From: Algoriphagus marincola DSM 16067
GTDB taxonomy: Bacteria > Bacteroidota > Bacteroidia > Cytophagales > Cyclobacteriaceae
NCBI RefSeq assembly: GCF_000429405.1
Contig: NZ_KE386897.1
Location: 380,031 to 444,030 of the forward strand
Direction of reading: 5' to 3'
DNA: 64,000 bases
Of this stretch, positions 43,901 to 50,878 are shown one piece after another. Every line of letters starts with the position of its first letter. Within the stretch, counting starts at the first letter, position 1. A program made the position numbers and the translations under genes. The notes under the pieces are model-generated. The model did not search any database, was not told the origin of the DNA, and worked only from the letters and a program-made list of their open reading frames with translations.

Positions 43901-44473
43901 AATGGAGCAGATAAAGTACGCGGCATAGATAGCCACAGCCATTGCATAGGTTGCAAGCGGGTTTTTGGTCAAAATTCCAACTGTAAAAAGCAAAGCAGCA
44001 AGTGTGGTGACCGTGGGGATGAGAAGCTTAAAGGCTACTGAAAGACTGCTGCCGAATTGAAATTCTAGGATTCTGCTTGGATCAAGATCTGAGAATGCGA
44101 CCCCAAAATGAAATCCAATAAGGGCTGGAAGAATGACCATCAAGGAAGTGAGCCAGGTGCCAAAAAAACGGGTTATAAAAAAGCTTATTTTGGAAATTGG
44201 TGTCACAAATACCAATTCTTCCATTTGGGATTGAGTATCCCGTTGAGTAGCCTTCACCACAAAAAACATCATGGAAAAAACCGCTCCTAGGCTAAGCAAT
44301 CCCATCTTGAAAAAGAGTTGATATTCAGAGTTAAACACTGTTTCAGAGGCGGGAGTACCCTGGGCTCCCATCAGAAAGGCAAAACCAAAATAGGCTAGCG
44401 CAAAGACTGGAGCTGTCCAAGTTTTGAGTTGAATCAGCAATTCGAATCGGATTAATTGAATAAACTGGTTCAT
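40913..44473 (-). CDS. ABC-2 permease fused to M1 family aminopeptidase
   Basis: A 1186-residue fusion. The N-terminal half (about 1-590) holds two sets of six membrane segments of the ABC-2 type. The C-terminal half is an M1-like metallopeptidase: GIGGYAHPGVISMTE replaces the GAMEN exopeptidase motif, HEVAHQWFGH near 920 gives the first zinc ligands, and the Glu in SLFVEGLAKY is 20 residues after HEVAH, as usual for this subgroup. With the ATPase next door it forms an exporter whose peptidase faces the periplasm. Fusions of this kind are widespread in Bacteroidota but the substrate is unknown. The gene overlaps the ATPase gene by 4 nt. Confidence 0.93.
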   Translation of the reverse strand: MNQFIQLIRFELLIQLKTWTAPVFALAYFGFAFLMGAQGTPASETVFNSEYQLFFKMGLLSLGAVFSMMFFVVKATQRDTQSQMEELVFVTPISKISFFITRFFGTWLTSLMVILPALIGFHFGVAFSDLDPSRILEFQFGSSLSVAFKLLIPTVTTLAALLFTVGILTKNPLATYAMAVAIYAAYFICSIFLNSPLMANATPVASDNLIWAAVLDPFGLSAFFHQTNLWTSFEKNHLGVQLSGFFAWNRLIWFLISISLLTMAYQRFSFRKSKGKQKVKKEEITEALEPAQVEKLIPKTGQYRAVFASHLRSSLQFVFKSIPFWTILAAWLIIAATEIYFKLFSGGSYEESFYPATQILLDRVQQPLLIFGIILLLFYSASLTWREKDSRMSDLIHATPAPKGLLFLASWTTLVILMLTMISLTVSIGLIFQLAQQPLSSHSWALLSLFLSPGLSLVYFSTLFLLIQRFIPHKYLGIGLSAISFGLFAGPLSSTVGLSHPLFQFGNIPFLTYSELAGFVIQVRPFLHLSLIWGVFTLALGTWLYSVWDQTISLRGLKILRNTSTRLALLFSTLFLGFWTGMYLKTEREESFPSMTKLLDQRAWYEKEFKKYIDAPVLAYADLHFEIDMKPSQGAYEAIVRGKLVNPSTQAVQELLIQEKESLHDLILEKTEDYGYVEELKLYHIRFKEPIFPGDSLGFSFTVKPQKNILGSQKALVPNGSYLNFRDFAPFFGYSESMEIKDYAERKKRNLPPKPLANRIDTHSGSTEKNLFKVTFEAIVKTEKDQTASTSGKLIERRVKENRSIYHFKSKEPILPALAFFSGHYQKDSLDNGSSQLEVYSLETHSRFNSKTLQIMKEALIYCNENFGEYPFNHLKLVEIPGFWGIGGYAHPGVISMTEDKYFLVKEGSPQFDLQTKRAVHEVAHQWFGHLLAPRNVPGASLFVEGLAKYAEVLLLEKMIGKSATWYLSDQANRTYFTGRAISTKPENSLAEQENQGYLAYGKSLSALLAARDFLGEKELNSIIRELVDTSRSQAKPVVDSELFLKKMKEKISPDRQKLIEDWFEKIITYDIRILKSEIEKTPEGQIKLSLDYEATKLERQLDGSEREVAMEEEIKLAAFEVHPKKLVSDHQNLFTQNVKIRSGKGRFTLSLDQIPSWIALDPWGTRPDQNREDNFIEISGNEENR

Positions 44474-45357
44474 GCTTTTTGGTTTTGGTTTTTTAAAGTG
44501 CTGAAATAGTAATCTTCCAGGCTTGGACTTACCGGCTCAAAATCGAGACCTGGGCAATTTTCAGCTTGAACATGAATCTTGGTTTTCCCTGCGATCAATT
44601 TGGAGGAAATCACATCGAGTTCAGATTGATGTCGGGGTAAGTCGGGCTTTTCAATTTTCTTGGCCCATATTTTTCCGGTAAGGCTCTTGGTTAAGGCTTG
44701 AGGATTTCCTTTGGATAGGATTTTGCCCTGATTCAGGATAGCCATCTGCGTACAAAGCTCCTGTACATCATCAACCAAGTGGGTAGAAAGGATCACAATG
44801 ACCTGCTCTCCGATTTCTGCCAGAAGATTTAGAAAGCGGTTGCGCTCTTCTGGGTCCAATCCGGCTGTTGGCTCATCGACGATGATTATTTTGGGATTGC
44901 CAAGGAGTGCTTGAGCAATGCCAAATCGCTGACGCATTCCACCTGAAAAAGAGGAAACGGCTTTTTTTCGATGTTGGAAAAGATTGGTTTGATGCAGGAG
45001 TTGTTCAATTTGTTTGCCTCTTTCCGACGGGCTTCCAATTCCTTTGAGTACTGCCATGTGTTGCATCAGTTCCCAGGCCGATATGCCGGGATATACGCCA
45101 AATTCTTGGGGTAAATAGCCTAAGACGGATCGGATTTTCTGGGGATTTTGTGAAACCTCCAAACCGTTGAAGAGAATTTTACCTGATTCGGCTGTTTGTA
45201 ACATGGCGATGGTTCTCATCAAACTGGATTTCCCTGCTCCATTTGGTCCCAAGAGACCAAACATTCCATTCTCAATAGTGATGCAAATGTCATTCAGGGC
45301 TTTGACCCCATTTGAATAGGTTTTGCTCAGGTTTCGTATTTCAAGTGAGTTGTTCAT
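44470..45357 (-). CDS. ABC transporter ATP-binding protein, ABC-2 exporter type
   Basis: A 295-residue ATPase: Walker A GPNGAGKSS at about 37-45, signature FSGGMRQRFG near 140, Walker B IIIVDEPTAGLD, and the switch His in ILSTHLVDDV. The C-terminal 70 residues form the extra domain of ABC-2 exporters. It powers the permease-peptidase fusion that follows. It is divergent from the LytS-type kinase gene; regulation of exporters by a neighbouring LytS/LytTR pair is common, so this is probably the target operon. Confidence 0.93.
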   Translation of the reverse strand: MNNSLEIRNLSKTYSNGVKALNDICITIENGMFGLLGPNGAGKSSLMRTIAMLQTAESGKILFNGLEVSQNPQKIRSVLGYLPQEFGVYPGISAWELMQHMAVLKGIGSPSERGKQIEQLLHQTNLFQHRKKAVSSFSGGMRQRFGIAQALLGNPKIIIVDEPTAGLDPEERNRFLNLLAEIGEQVIVILSTHLVDDVQELCTQMAILNQGKILSKGNPQALTKSLTGKIWAKKIEKPDLPRHQSELDVISSKLIAGKTKIHVQAENCPGLDFEPVSPSLEDYYFSTLKNQNQKA

Positions 45358-45559
45358 GTCTCATTTTTTTGACTTGACGAATCTGGATAAATCACATGAG
45401 CCTACCGAATTAAGATGTCAAAGCAGTCAGAAATGAGGATGAACTGATGGAATGGAGGATTTTTTGGGAAGATAAGGGGGGTTGGTGGTGTTGGTCATTA
45501 AAATCGACCTGTTGATCATCTTTATTTTTTGGAAAACAGGCAATGGTTACCTTAGGAGT

Positions 45560-46675
45560 ATGTTCGCAAAAGCTGCCATTTATAGAGCCTTGGGATGGGG
45601 ATTAGGAGTGATACTTCTGGCCACTCTTTTACTTCATTATTTGGGCTTGATTCGAATTGATCCACAGGAATACCTCGAAAATATCCTGATCCTTGGTTCA
45701 TGGTGGATTCTTGTCAGCCTTTTATTTTATTATGGAAAAAAGATCCGTTTTCGAAGTAAAAGCTTACTCGAGGTCTTGTATTTGGGACTTTTCTTTTCAG
45801 GAATTCTGCTTCTAGATCGATGGATGGACTTTCCAGACAATCCGGTTTCTATTGCCTTATTGATTTTGTTTTGGGTGGGAGTGGCAAGATTTGTAGCCCC
45901 GGCTTTTTTCAAAAAATACCAAAAGCTCATTCTACCAGTTTATGGTTTGATTTGGGGCTTGTTTCTGTACATTCGATTCACCGAAAACTACTTTTCTGAT
46001 CAGCGCGAGCTGGCTATTTTAATGCTACTACTTCCCATTCCGTTTTTCCTGCTACTTTGGATTTTTGAGCAGTGGAAAAGGCTAAGGGATTTAGAAGTTG
46101 AAAAGAATCAAGCCGAATTGGCCATGCTAAAAAATCAGATCAATCCCCATTTCCTTTTCAATACCCTAAACAATTTGTATGGACTAAGTGTCGAAAAATC
46201 CGATCAAGCTCCGGAAGTGGTGTTGAAGCTTTCAGATATGATGCGCTACACAATTTATGAGGGAAGAAAGGAAGAAGTAACTCTAGCTAAAGAGGTGGAG
46301 TATTTGGAAAACTTTCTGGGATTGCAGAAATTAAGACATAGGAATCTTCCTACTATCAGCTTTGAAGTGAGCATTCTTGAGAATAGGATGATTTCACCAC
46401 TACTTTTGTTGGTCCCTATAGAAAATGCATTTAAGCATGGAGTGGAGAAATTAACTGAAGGGGCTTTTGTTAACATCTTGCTTGAATCAAACGATGAGAA
46501 ATTAAGATTTCAAGTGGAAAATAACTTCGATCCCGATTCAACAAGTCATCAACCGGGAATAGGGTTGGAAAACCTGAAAAGAAGATTGGAGTTGGCTTAT
46601 CCTGAGGCTCATATTTTGCAAATCAGTAAAAACAAACAAGTTCATCAAGTGATTTTGGAAATTTTATGGAGCTAA
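45560..46675 (+). CDS. Sensor histidine kinase, LytS/His_kinase family
   Basis: The ATG at 45560 (MFAKAAIYR) is preferred to the TTG at 45482. The protein then has 371 residues: five to six membrane segments in the first 180, a coiled linker (WKRLRDLEVEKNQAELAMLKNQ) and a His_kinase domain with the H-box NQINPHFLFNTLNNL (His in NPHF) and N-box PIENAFKHGVEKL, then GIGLENLKRRLELAY. No extracytoplasmic sensor domain is seen, so it likely senses a membrane signal. It overlaps the response regulator gene by 10 bp. Confidence 0.93.
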   Translation: MFAKAAIYRALGWGLGVILLATLLLHYLGLIRIDPQEYLENILILGSWWILVSLLFYYGKKIRFRSKSLLEVLYLGLFFSGILLLDRWMDFPDNPVSIALLILFWVGVARFVAPAFFKKYQKLILPVYGLIWGLFLYIRFTENYFSDQRELAILMLLLPIPFFLLLWIFEQWKRLRDLEVEKNQAELAMLKNQINPHFLFNTLNNLYGLSVEKSDQAPEVVLKLSDMMRYTIYEGRKEEVTLAKEVEYLENFLGLQKLRHRNLPTISFEVSILENRMISPLLLLVPIENAFKHGVEKLTEGAFVNILLESNDEKLRFQVENNFDPDSTSHQPGIGLENLKRRLELAYPEAHILQISKNKQVHQVILEILWS

Positions 46676-47361
46676 TCAATTATGTGATTTTGGATGATGA
46701 GCCTATTGCACATCGAATTATTGAAGGCTATTGCGAAAATTTTTCGTTCTTGAATAAGGTTGGGAATTTCTACAATGGATTTGAGGCACTTGAGTTTTTT
46801 AGGAAAGAAAATGCTGATTTGCTCTTTTTGGATATCAATATGCCCAAGTTGACCGGATTTGAAATGCTCAAGTCGATTTCAGATCCTCCAAAAGTGATAG
46901 TTACTTCAGCTTATCAGGAATTTGCCTTGGAAGGGTATGAGCTCGATATCACTGACTATTTATTAAAACCCTTTGGATTGGACCGGTTTATCAAGGCAAT
47001 CAATAAATTAAGGATTACCAAAGTGCAAGATGAGGATCAGCTAAAAGAGGGTTTTCCAAGTAAAATTTTCTTGAAATCAGATAAAAAATATGTTCAACTG
47101 GAGTTGAAAGAGATTCTTTATGTGGAAGCCTTGGGGAATTACACTAAAGTCTTTCATTCTGGGGGCATGTTGATTTGTCCGGATAAAATTTCAGATCTGG
47201 AGGAGAAATTGCCTGCTCCAGCCTTCATTCGGGTTCACAAGTCCTACCTGATCAATCGAAATCAAATTGACTTTTTGGAAGGCAACCAGCTCAAGATTGG
47301 AAAGGTGATGATCCCTATTGGTCAGACATACAAAACCAAGCTTCAAGGGTTTTTGAATTAA
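46666..47361 (+). CDS. LytTR-family response regulator
   Basis: A 231-residue regulator. The receiver domain (1-120) has the acidic pair in VILDDEP, the phospho-Asp in LLFLDINMPKL (near 56), the Thr/Ser in VIVTSAY and the Lys in DYLLKPFG. A LytTR DNA-binding domain follows (about 133-229: SKIFLKSDKKYVQLELKEILYVEALGNY in pieces, and FIRVHKSYLINRNQI). It pairs with the kinase upstream. The gene order suggests control of the divergent exporter/M1 peptidase operon. No clear LytTR direct repeat was found by eye in the 45358-45559 gap. Confidence 0.94.
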   Translation: MELINYVILDDEPIAHRIIEGYCENFSFLNKVGNFYNGFEALEFFRKENADLLFLDINMPKLTGFEMLKSISDPPKVIVTSAYQEFALEGYELDITDYLLKPFGLDRFIKAINKLRITKVQDEDQLKEGFPSKIFLKSDKKYVQLELKEILYVEALGNYTKVFHSGGMLICPDKISDLEEKLPAPAFIRVHKSYLINRNQIDFLEGNQLKIGKVMIPIGQTYKTKLQGFLN

Positions 47362-47369
47362 GACCGATT

Positions 47370-47717
47370 TTAGGGAATCATATTTTTGTTGAAATATCCT
47401 TTCTTCTCGAAATCCCTGATATTCATCGATACAATAGCGAGTTCTGGAAAAAGCTTGTTGAGTTGTGTCACCACATTTTTTGAAAGGGTATTTTTTTGCT
47501 CAGCTGTTCTTCCTTCCATGATATTGGCAAAAACATGAATAAATTCCTTAGGGGAAAATGATCCATAAAAATAGTGGAAAGGTCTAATTCTGACTTTGAT
47601 GTCCTCCGGTAGGAAAAGGCCTGAGGAATTCGCAGTTTCGTAAACTGTTTTCATGATCTTTTCCGCAGATTGCTTTTGCAATAGCTCTTCTGAGCAGTCA
47701 ATAATGAAGTGAGGCAT
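47370..47717 (-). CDS. 5-carboxymethyl-2-hydroxymuconate isomerase-like tautomerase
   Basis: A 115-residue protein when started at 47717 (MPHFIIDCSEELL), which puts the catalytic Pro2 of the tautomerase superfamily directly after the initiator Met; the longer frame back to 47822 would bury it. RPFHYFYGSFSPKEFIHVFANIMEGRT matches CHMI proteins over two short stretches, including the conserved F(I/V)H region. CHMI acts in homoprotocatechuate breakdown in enterobacteria, but no other pathway gene is nearby, so the role is probably different. It converges on the LytTR gene with 8 bp between stops. Confidence 0.85.
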   Translation of the reverse strand: MPHFIIDCSEELLQKQSAEKIMKTVYETANSSGLFLPEDIKVRIRPFHYFYGSFSPKEFIHVFANIMEGRTAEQKNTLSKNVVTQLNKLFPELAIVSMNIRDFEKKGYFNKNMIP

Positions 47718-47889
47718 AGCTGATTTTGTGTTTAATTTTTTTAAAATGGACCTTTTTTTATTCAGTATACTTATTGTACTAATCTGCTTATTATGAATAG
47801 CCAATTGGTTGAAAATAAGCATCCTCTTTTAAATGACCATTGAGCATAAAACACCAATAAAACTAGGATGCTTCTATTTTTCTAATAGA

Positions 47890-48780
47890 CTATTGTGGTC
47901 TGAGAGTTTCAATAATTTTGGCATCGACCCAATAGTTGGTGGTCTCCCAATATTTTTTTCCATCCTCTCCTTCTTTTTCTTCGGATCTTCCAAAAAGTAA
48001 ATACTTTCCGTCAGGTGTTAATCGAGCACCATTTTCTACCAGTTCTGAATTTATCTGATCCCCCATATTTATGGCAGGGCCCCAAGAACCATCCGGCTGT
48101 CGGAAACTGATATAATTATCAGACAATCCGTATCCTTCAGCTCGCTCGCTACCCCATATCAAAAAGGATTCATCTGGTGCGATAAATGGATGAGCAGTCC
48201 ATTTTCCTGTATTGATGTGTTCATCAAGTAATCTTGGTTCTTCACGTTTACCATTTATAATCCTTGATATTCGGATTACATCATTACTCTTATAATCATC
48301 AAAAACTAGAGTGCCTTTAGAAGATACTGACATCACCATAATCCCCCAATCATCTCTTTCAAACATGGGTCCCAAACTTTTCATTTTTGACCAACCCGAA
48401 TCAGTGCGTTCAATGTAGTTCCATCTGGAATATAAGATGGTACTATCGCCAGGATTATGTTTAAAGTTGTATTTATTGACCCGGTAATAGCTTCCTTCAT
48501 TTCGGAATACAATTACGGGATCCTCAAAAGGGTTATTTCCTGTGTAAGCGAAATAAAACTCATTCATGTCCAACTGGTCTGGATTTCCCAATTTCCAATC
48601 TTCGGCAGATTGATTTTTAGGAACAAAGACTTCGGGGATTAAACCTGGTGGTTTATAGCCAAAGTATAGGTTTTCTTCAGTAGAAGAATCAGCCTGATTG
48701 TCTTCTGAGATCTCCGTTTTGCAGGCGTATATGAATACTAAAATGGCTATGAATAGGATATTTAGAATACTGTTTTTCAA
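47890..48780 (-). CDS. PD40/WD40-like beta-propeller lipoprotein (paralogue)
   Basis: A 296-residue lipoprotein (signal LNILFIAILVFIYAC, mature Cys at 20). The propeller blades include AHPFIAPDESFLIWGSER and ARLTPDGKYLLFGRSEE. The first is close to the corresponding part of the protein at 37176-38126 (AHSYIAPDESYLIYDAKR), and both have YISF followed by an A-(L/I)-NMG block. One copy is linked to a serine hydrolase; this one is alone. A partner-binding role is plausible. The function is unknown. Confidence 0.82.
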   Translation of the reverse strand: MKNSILNILFIAILVFIYACKTEISEDNQADSSTEENLYFGYKPPGLIPEVFVPKNQSAEDWKLGNPDQLDMNEFYFAYTGNNPFEDPVIVFRNEGSYYRVNKYNFKHNPGDSTILYSRWNYIERTDSGWSKMKSLGPMFERDDWGIMVMSVSSKGTLVFDDYKSNDVIRISRIINGKREEPRLLDEHINTGKWTAHPFIAPDESFLIWGSERAEGYGLSDNYISFRQPDGSWGPAINMGDQINSELVENGARLTPDGKYLLFGRSEEKEGEDGKKYWETTNYWVDAKIIETLRPQ

Positions 48781-49050
48781 ATGAAATTGTATTTAGTTAG
48801 CTCTGCATTTTTACAGGGTATAGGTTCTGATTTATGCTTGAAGTGGACTAGTCTAGTCTAATCTTTTGAATCAATTTTAATTTTAACCCCAGTTTTTTCT
48901 CGTTTGATGAGAATAGATCAATCCTCATTAACACAAGGAACTCATTGATTATAAATTATAAATTTTACCCACAGAAAAGATCATATCATTGGATTTCAAG
49001 CCTGTGCAGCCAAGGAGCATTCTACGTTAATCAAAGAGGATAAAGAGAGG
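48781..49050. other. Non-coding stretch, no gene seen
   Basis: About 270 bp of A+T-rich sequence between two leftward genes, with several stop codons in all frames. No promoter consensus or repeat stands out. Confidence 0.4.
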
Positions 49051-49084
49051 AAAAAGGTATCCACAGGATAAAATGCGGATACCT
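49051..49084 (-). terminator. Intrinsic terminator after the Bor-family gene
   Basis: AGGTATCC (49055-49062) pairs with GGATACCT (49077-49084). On the minus strand a T run (complement of 49051-49055) follows. It is 25 bp past the Bor gene stop. Confidence 0.75.
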
Positions 49085-49109
49085 CATAAATTCATAAATC
49101 CCAAGTAAT

Positions 49110-49403
49110 TTACTTTCTCACAATGGTGGTAGTGGGAGCATAAATCCCGAACGTCAAAACGTGAATCAATCCATCCACGAAAGTATGCTTAGTGGTTACC
49201 TCATAATTCTTTGCACCACGGGCCATTTTTTCGGGATCGGATATTTTCAAAGGAGCCAATCCCTCAATCAGGTAATGGTTTTTCTCTTTGTACTCTATGC
49301 CCGTTTGTGAACCTTCTCCTACGGTGACGGTGTAAGAGTGGCATGAACTCAGAAGCAAAGTTGTGGCTAGAACCACGGCGAAAGTTGAAACGATTTTTCT
49401 CAT
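49110..49403 (-). CDS. Bor/Iss family lipoprotein
   Basis: A 97-residue lipoprotein (signal RKIVSTFAVVLATTLLLSSC). The mature part matches Bor of phage lambda in layout: the SYTVTVG opening, NHYLIEGLAPLK, and the C-terminal DGLIHVLTFGIYAPTTTIV. Bor and Iss contribute to serum resistance in E. coli, but family members in Bacteroidota are ordinary envelope lipoproteins and no phage gene is nearby. It follows the DUF4386 gene by 31 bp and is probably co-transcribed from the Crp/Fnr-type promoter upstream of that gene. Confidence 0.85.
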   Translation of the reverse strand: MRKIVSTFAVVLATTLLLSSCHSYTVTVGEGSQTGIEYKEKNHYLIEGLAPLKISDPEKMARGAKNYEVTTKHTFVDGLIHVLTFGIYAPTTTIVRK

Positions 49404-49434
49404 TTTACTTGTGTTTAAGTATGTAATAGTTGGT

Positions 49435-50127
49435 TTAGTTTTTATTCAATCCTTTAATTATCAGGTAAATGCAAAGGGATAATTCTGTGATCACCGCAGT
49501 GGCTAAGACCAGGATTTCACTTTGTGATGCGTATTGCGGCAAAAGGATGTTGGTGAAGGAATCAATTAGATAAGCAAAGCCGGCGATGAATACCATGACT
49601 CCAAGAATTCTTGAAAACCAGCCGGATCTGTACATCATATAGCCCAAAACCACACAGCTCATTCCGAAAGGAATTCCGCTGAGTAAGTAGCCAAGACGAT
49701 GAGATTCGATTAGATAGCTAACTTTTTGGGCTACCCAAAGAGGTTCTGTTGGATTAGAAAAAAATTGGAAAAGCGCAGGGATTTGTAAAAGATGAATCAA
49801 GTTGATTCCTATTAGGGCTGCCTGCACCAGTCTTAAGAATGCAGCCAAATAGGATAATTTTGGAAAATTCTTCCGAAATAAGATGAAGAAGCACCAAGCT
49901 AATCCGATATCAGCCAAAACCATGAGCATGTCTGATGCTACTCCCAGTCTAAGGAGACTTTGGTTTCCCTTGATGTTTTCCATCGTCTGCTGTATGTCTT
50001 CTGGCAGGAATAAAACTCCCCGAACTCCCATTTCACTGAAAAGTCCGCAAACTATCACAGCTAAATAAAGTACGCCTGTCAGCCCGAGAATGAGGTTTCG
50101 GTCGCTTTGATCTATGAGATTTTTCAT
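49435..50127 (-). CDS. DUF4386 membrane protein
   Basis: A 230-residue protein with six membrane segments (about 10-32, 50-75, 85-105, 130-150, 165-190 and 200-225). The family pattern is seen in LGLTGVLYLAVIVCGLF, LAAFLRLVQAALIG and GYLLSGIPFGMSCVVLGYMMYRS. The function is unknown; members are often found next to Crp/Fnr-type or other small regulators. Its promoter has an FNR-like palindrome 22 nt ahead of a TAGGTTTG box. It is divergent from the membrane protein gene at 50300, which has the same promoter design. Confidence 0.9.
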   Translation of the reverse strand: MKNLIDQSDRNLILGLTGVLYLAVIVCGLFSEMGVRGVLFLPEDIQQTMENIKGNQSLLRLGVASDMLMVLADIGLAWCFFILFRKNFPKLSYLAAFLRLVQAALIGINLIHLLQIPALFQFFSNPTEPLWVAQKVSYLIESHRLGYLLSGIPFGMSCVVLGYMMYRSGWFSRILGVMVFIAGFAYLIDSFTNILLPQYASQSEILVLATAVITELSLCIYLIIKGLNKN

Positions 50128-50145
50128 TTCGTCCTAAATTTTTTA

Positions 50146-50189
50146 CAAACCTAGGGCGGAAAAAAAGGCGGGAAATTGACTTAGGTTAA
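50146..50189 (-). promoter_or_regulatory. FNR-type site and -7 box, DUF4386 promoter
   Basis: On the minus strand, TTAACCTAAGTCAA (50189-50176), a 22-nt gap, then TAGGTTTG (50153-50146), a full TAnnTTTG match. The box ends 18 nt before the start at 50127. With this spacing the palindrome would be centred near -41, the class II activation position. Confidence 0.75.
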
Positions 50190-50226
50190 GAATGTCCAGA
50201 GGATTGAAAAATTTAAAAATCACTTC

Positions 50227-50270
50227 TTAACCCAGATCAATTTTTTTCAATCAGTAGCCTTTTACTTTTG
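50227..50270 (+). promoter_or_regulatory. FNR-type site and -7 box, promoter of the 50.3-55.5 kb operon
   Basis: TTAACCCAGATCAA (50227-50240), a 22-nt gap, then TACTTTTG (50263-50270), a full TAnnTTTG match. The box ends 29 nt before the ATG at 50300. It has the same layout as the divergent promoter at 50146-50189. Confidence 0.78.
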
Positions 50271-50299
50271 GGAATTCGAGTGAAACTAACTGTAAATCA

Positions 50300-50878
50300 A
50301 TGATAAAGATGGAGCAAACATTAGAGGAACAACGATTGGAATACTCAAGCCGATTGTTTTTAGCCACCCCTTTAGCAGGGATGTTGGTATGGACTCTGAT
50401 TGGGCTTTCCTCTCTCTTTGTTTCAGAATTCTGGAGAGTTTGGATTTTATTTATCGGAACTGGCTCCATTATTTATTTTGGTATCTTCATTTCCAGGTTT
50501 ACTGGGGAGAATTTTTTGGATCAAAGTAAGGCTCCAAATGAATTTGACAGGCTCTTCTTGTTTGCAGTCTTTCAGTCAATATTATCCTATGGAATAGCAA
50601 TTCCCTTTTTCCTTATGGATTCCAATTCCTTACCGATTTCCATAGGAATCTTGACTGGTTCCATGTGGGTTCCTGTTTCTTGGATTCTCAAACATTGGAT
50701 AGGTATTTTTCATGCAGTTTTAAGGACAGCAGGGATTCTTATTTTGGGATATGGTTTTCCAGATGATCGCTTTTCCTTTATCCCCGCATGGATTGTATTA
50801 ATTTATATGATATCCATTCTCATCCTTCAAAGAAGAAGAGCTAATTTGAACAGATCTAAAAAAAATCAGACCCAATGA
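50300..50878 (+). CDS. Membrane protein, 192 aa (possibly DUF7010)
   Basis: Six membrane segments (about 20-42, 46-64, 85-105, 112-130, 140-160 and 165-182) and a basic C-terminus (RRRANLNRSKKNQ). The block PISIGILTGSMWVPVSWILKHW is the most distinctive and resembles proteins grouped as DUF7010; this is from memory and tentative. The ATG at 50300 or the one at 50309 (MEQTLEEQRLEYSSRL) may be used. It overlaps the downstream serine hydrolase gene by 4 nt (ATGA), so it leads an operon of hydrolases. Confidence 0.72.
   Translation: MIKMEQTLEEQRLEYSSRLFLATPLAGMLVWTLIGLSSLFVSEFWRVWILFIGTGSIIYFGIFISRFTGENFLDQSKAPNEFDRLFLFAVFQSILSYGIAIPFFLMDSNSLPISIGILTGSMWVPVSWILKHWIGIFHAVLRTAGILILGYGFPDDRFSFIPAWIVLIYMISILILQRRRANLNRSKKNQTQ

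Noticed and set aside
48841..48900. TTAACCCCAG near 48886 as a further Crp/Fnr site
   Set aside because: The right half-site (RTCAA) is missing and no TAnnTTTG box follows at 22 nt.
49110..49403. Bor-like lipoprotein as evidence of a prophage
   Set aside because: No phage structural, lysis or integrase gene is near; Bor-like lipoproteins are also chromosomal in Bacteroidota.
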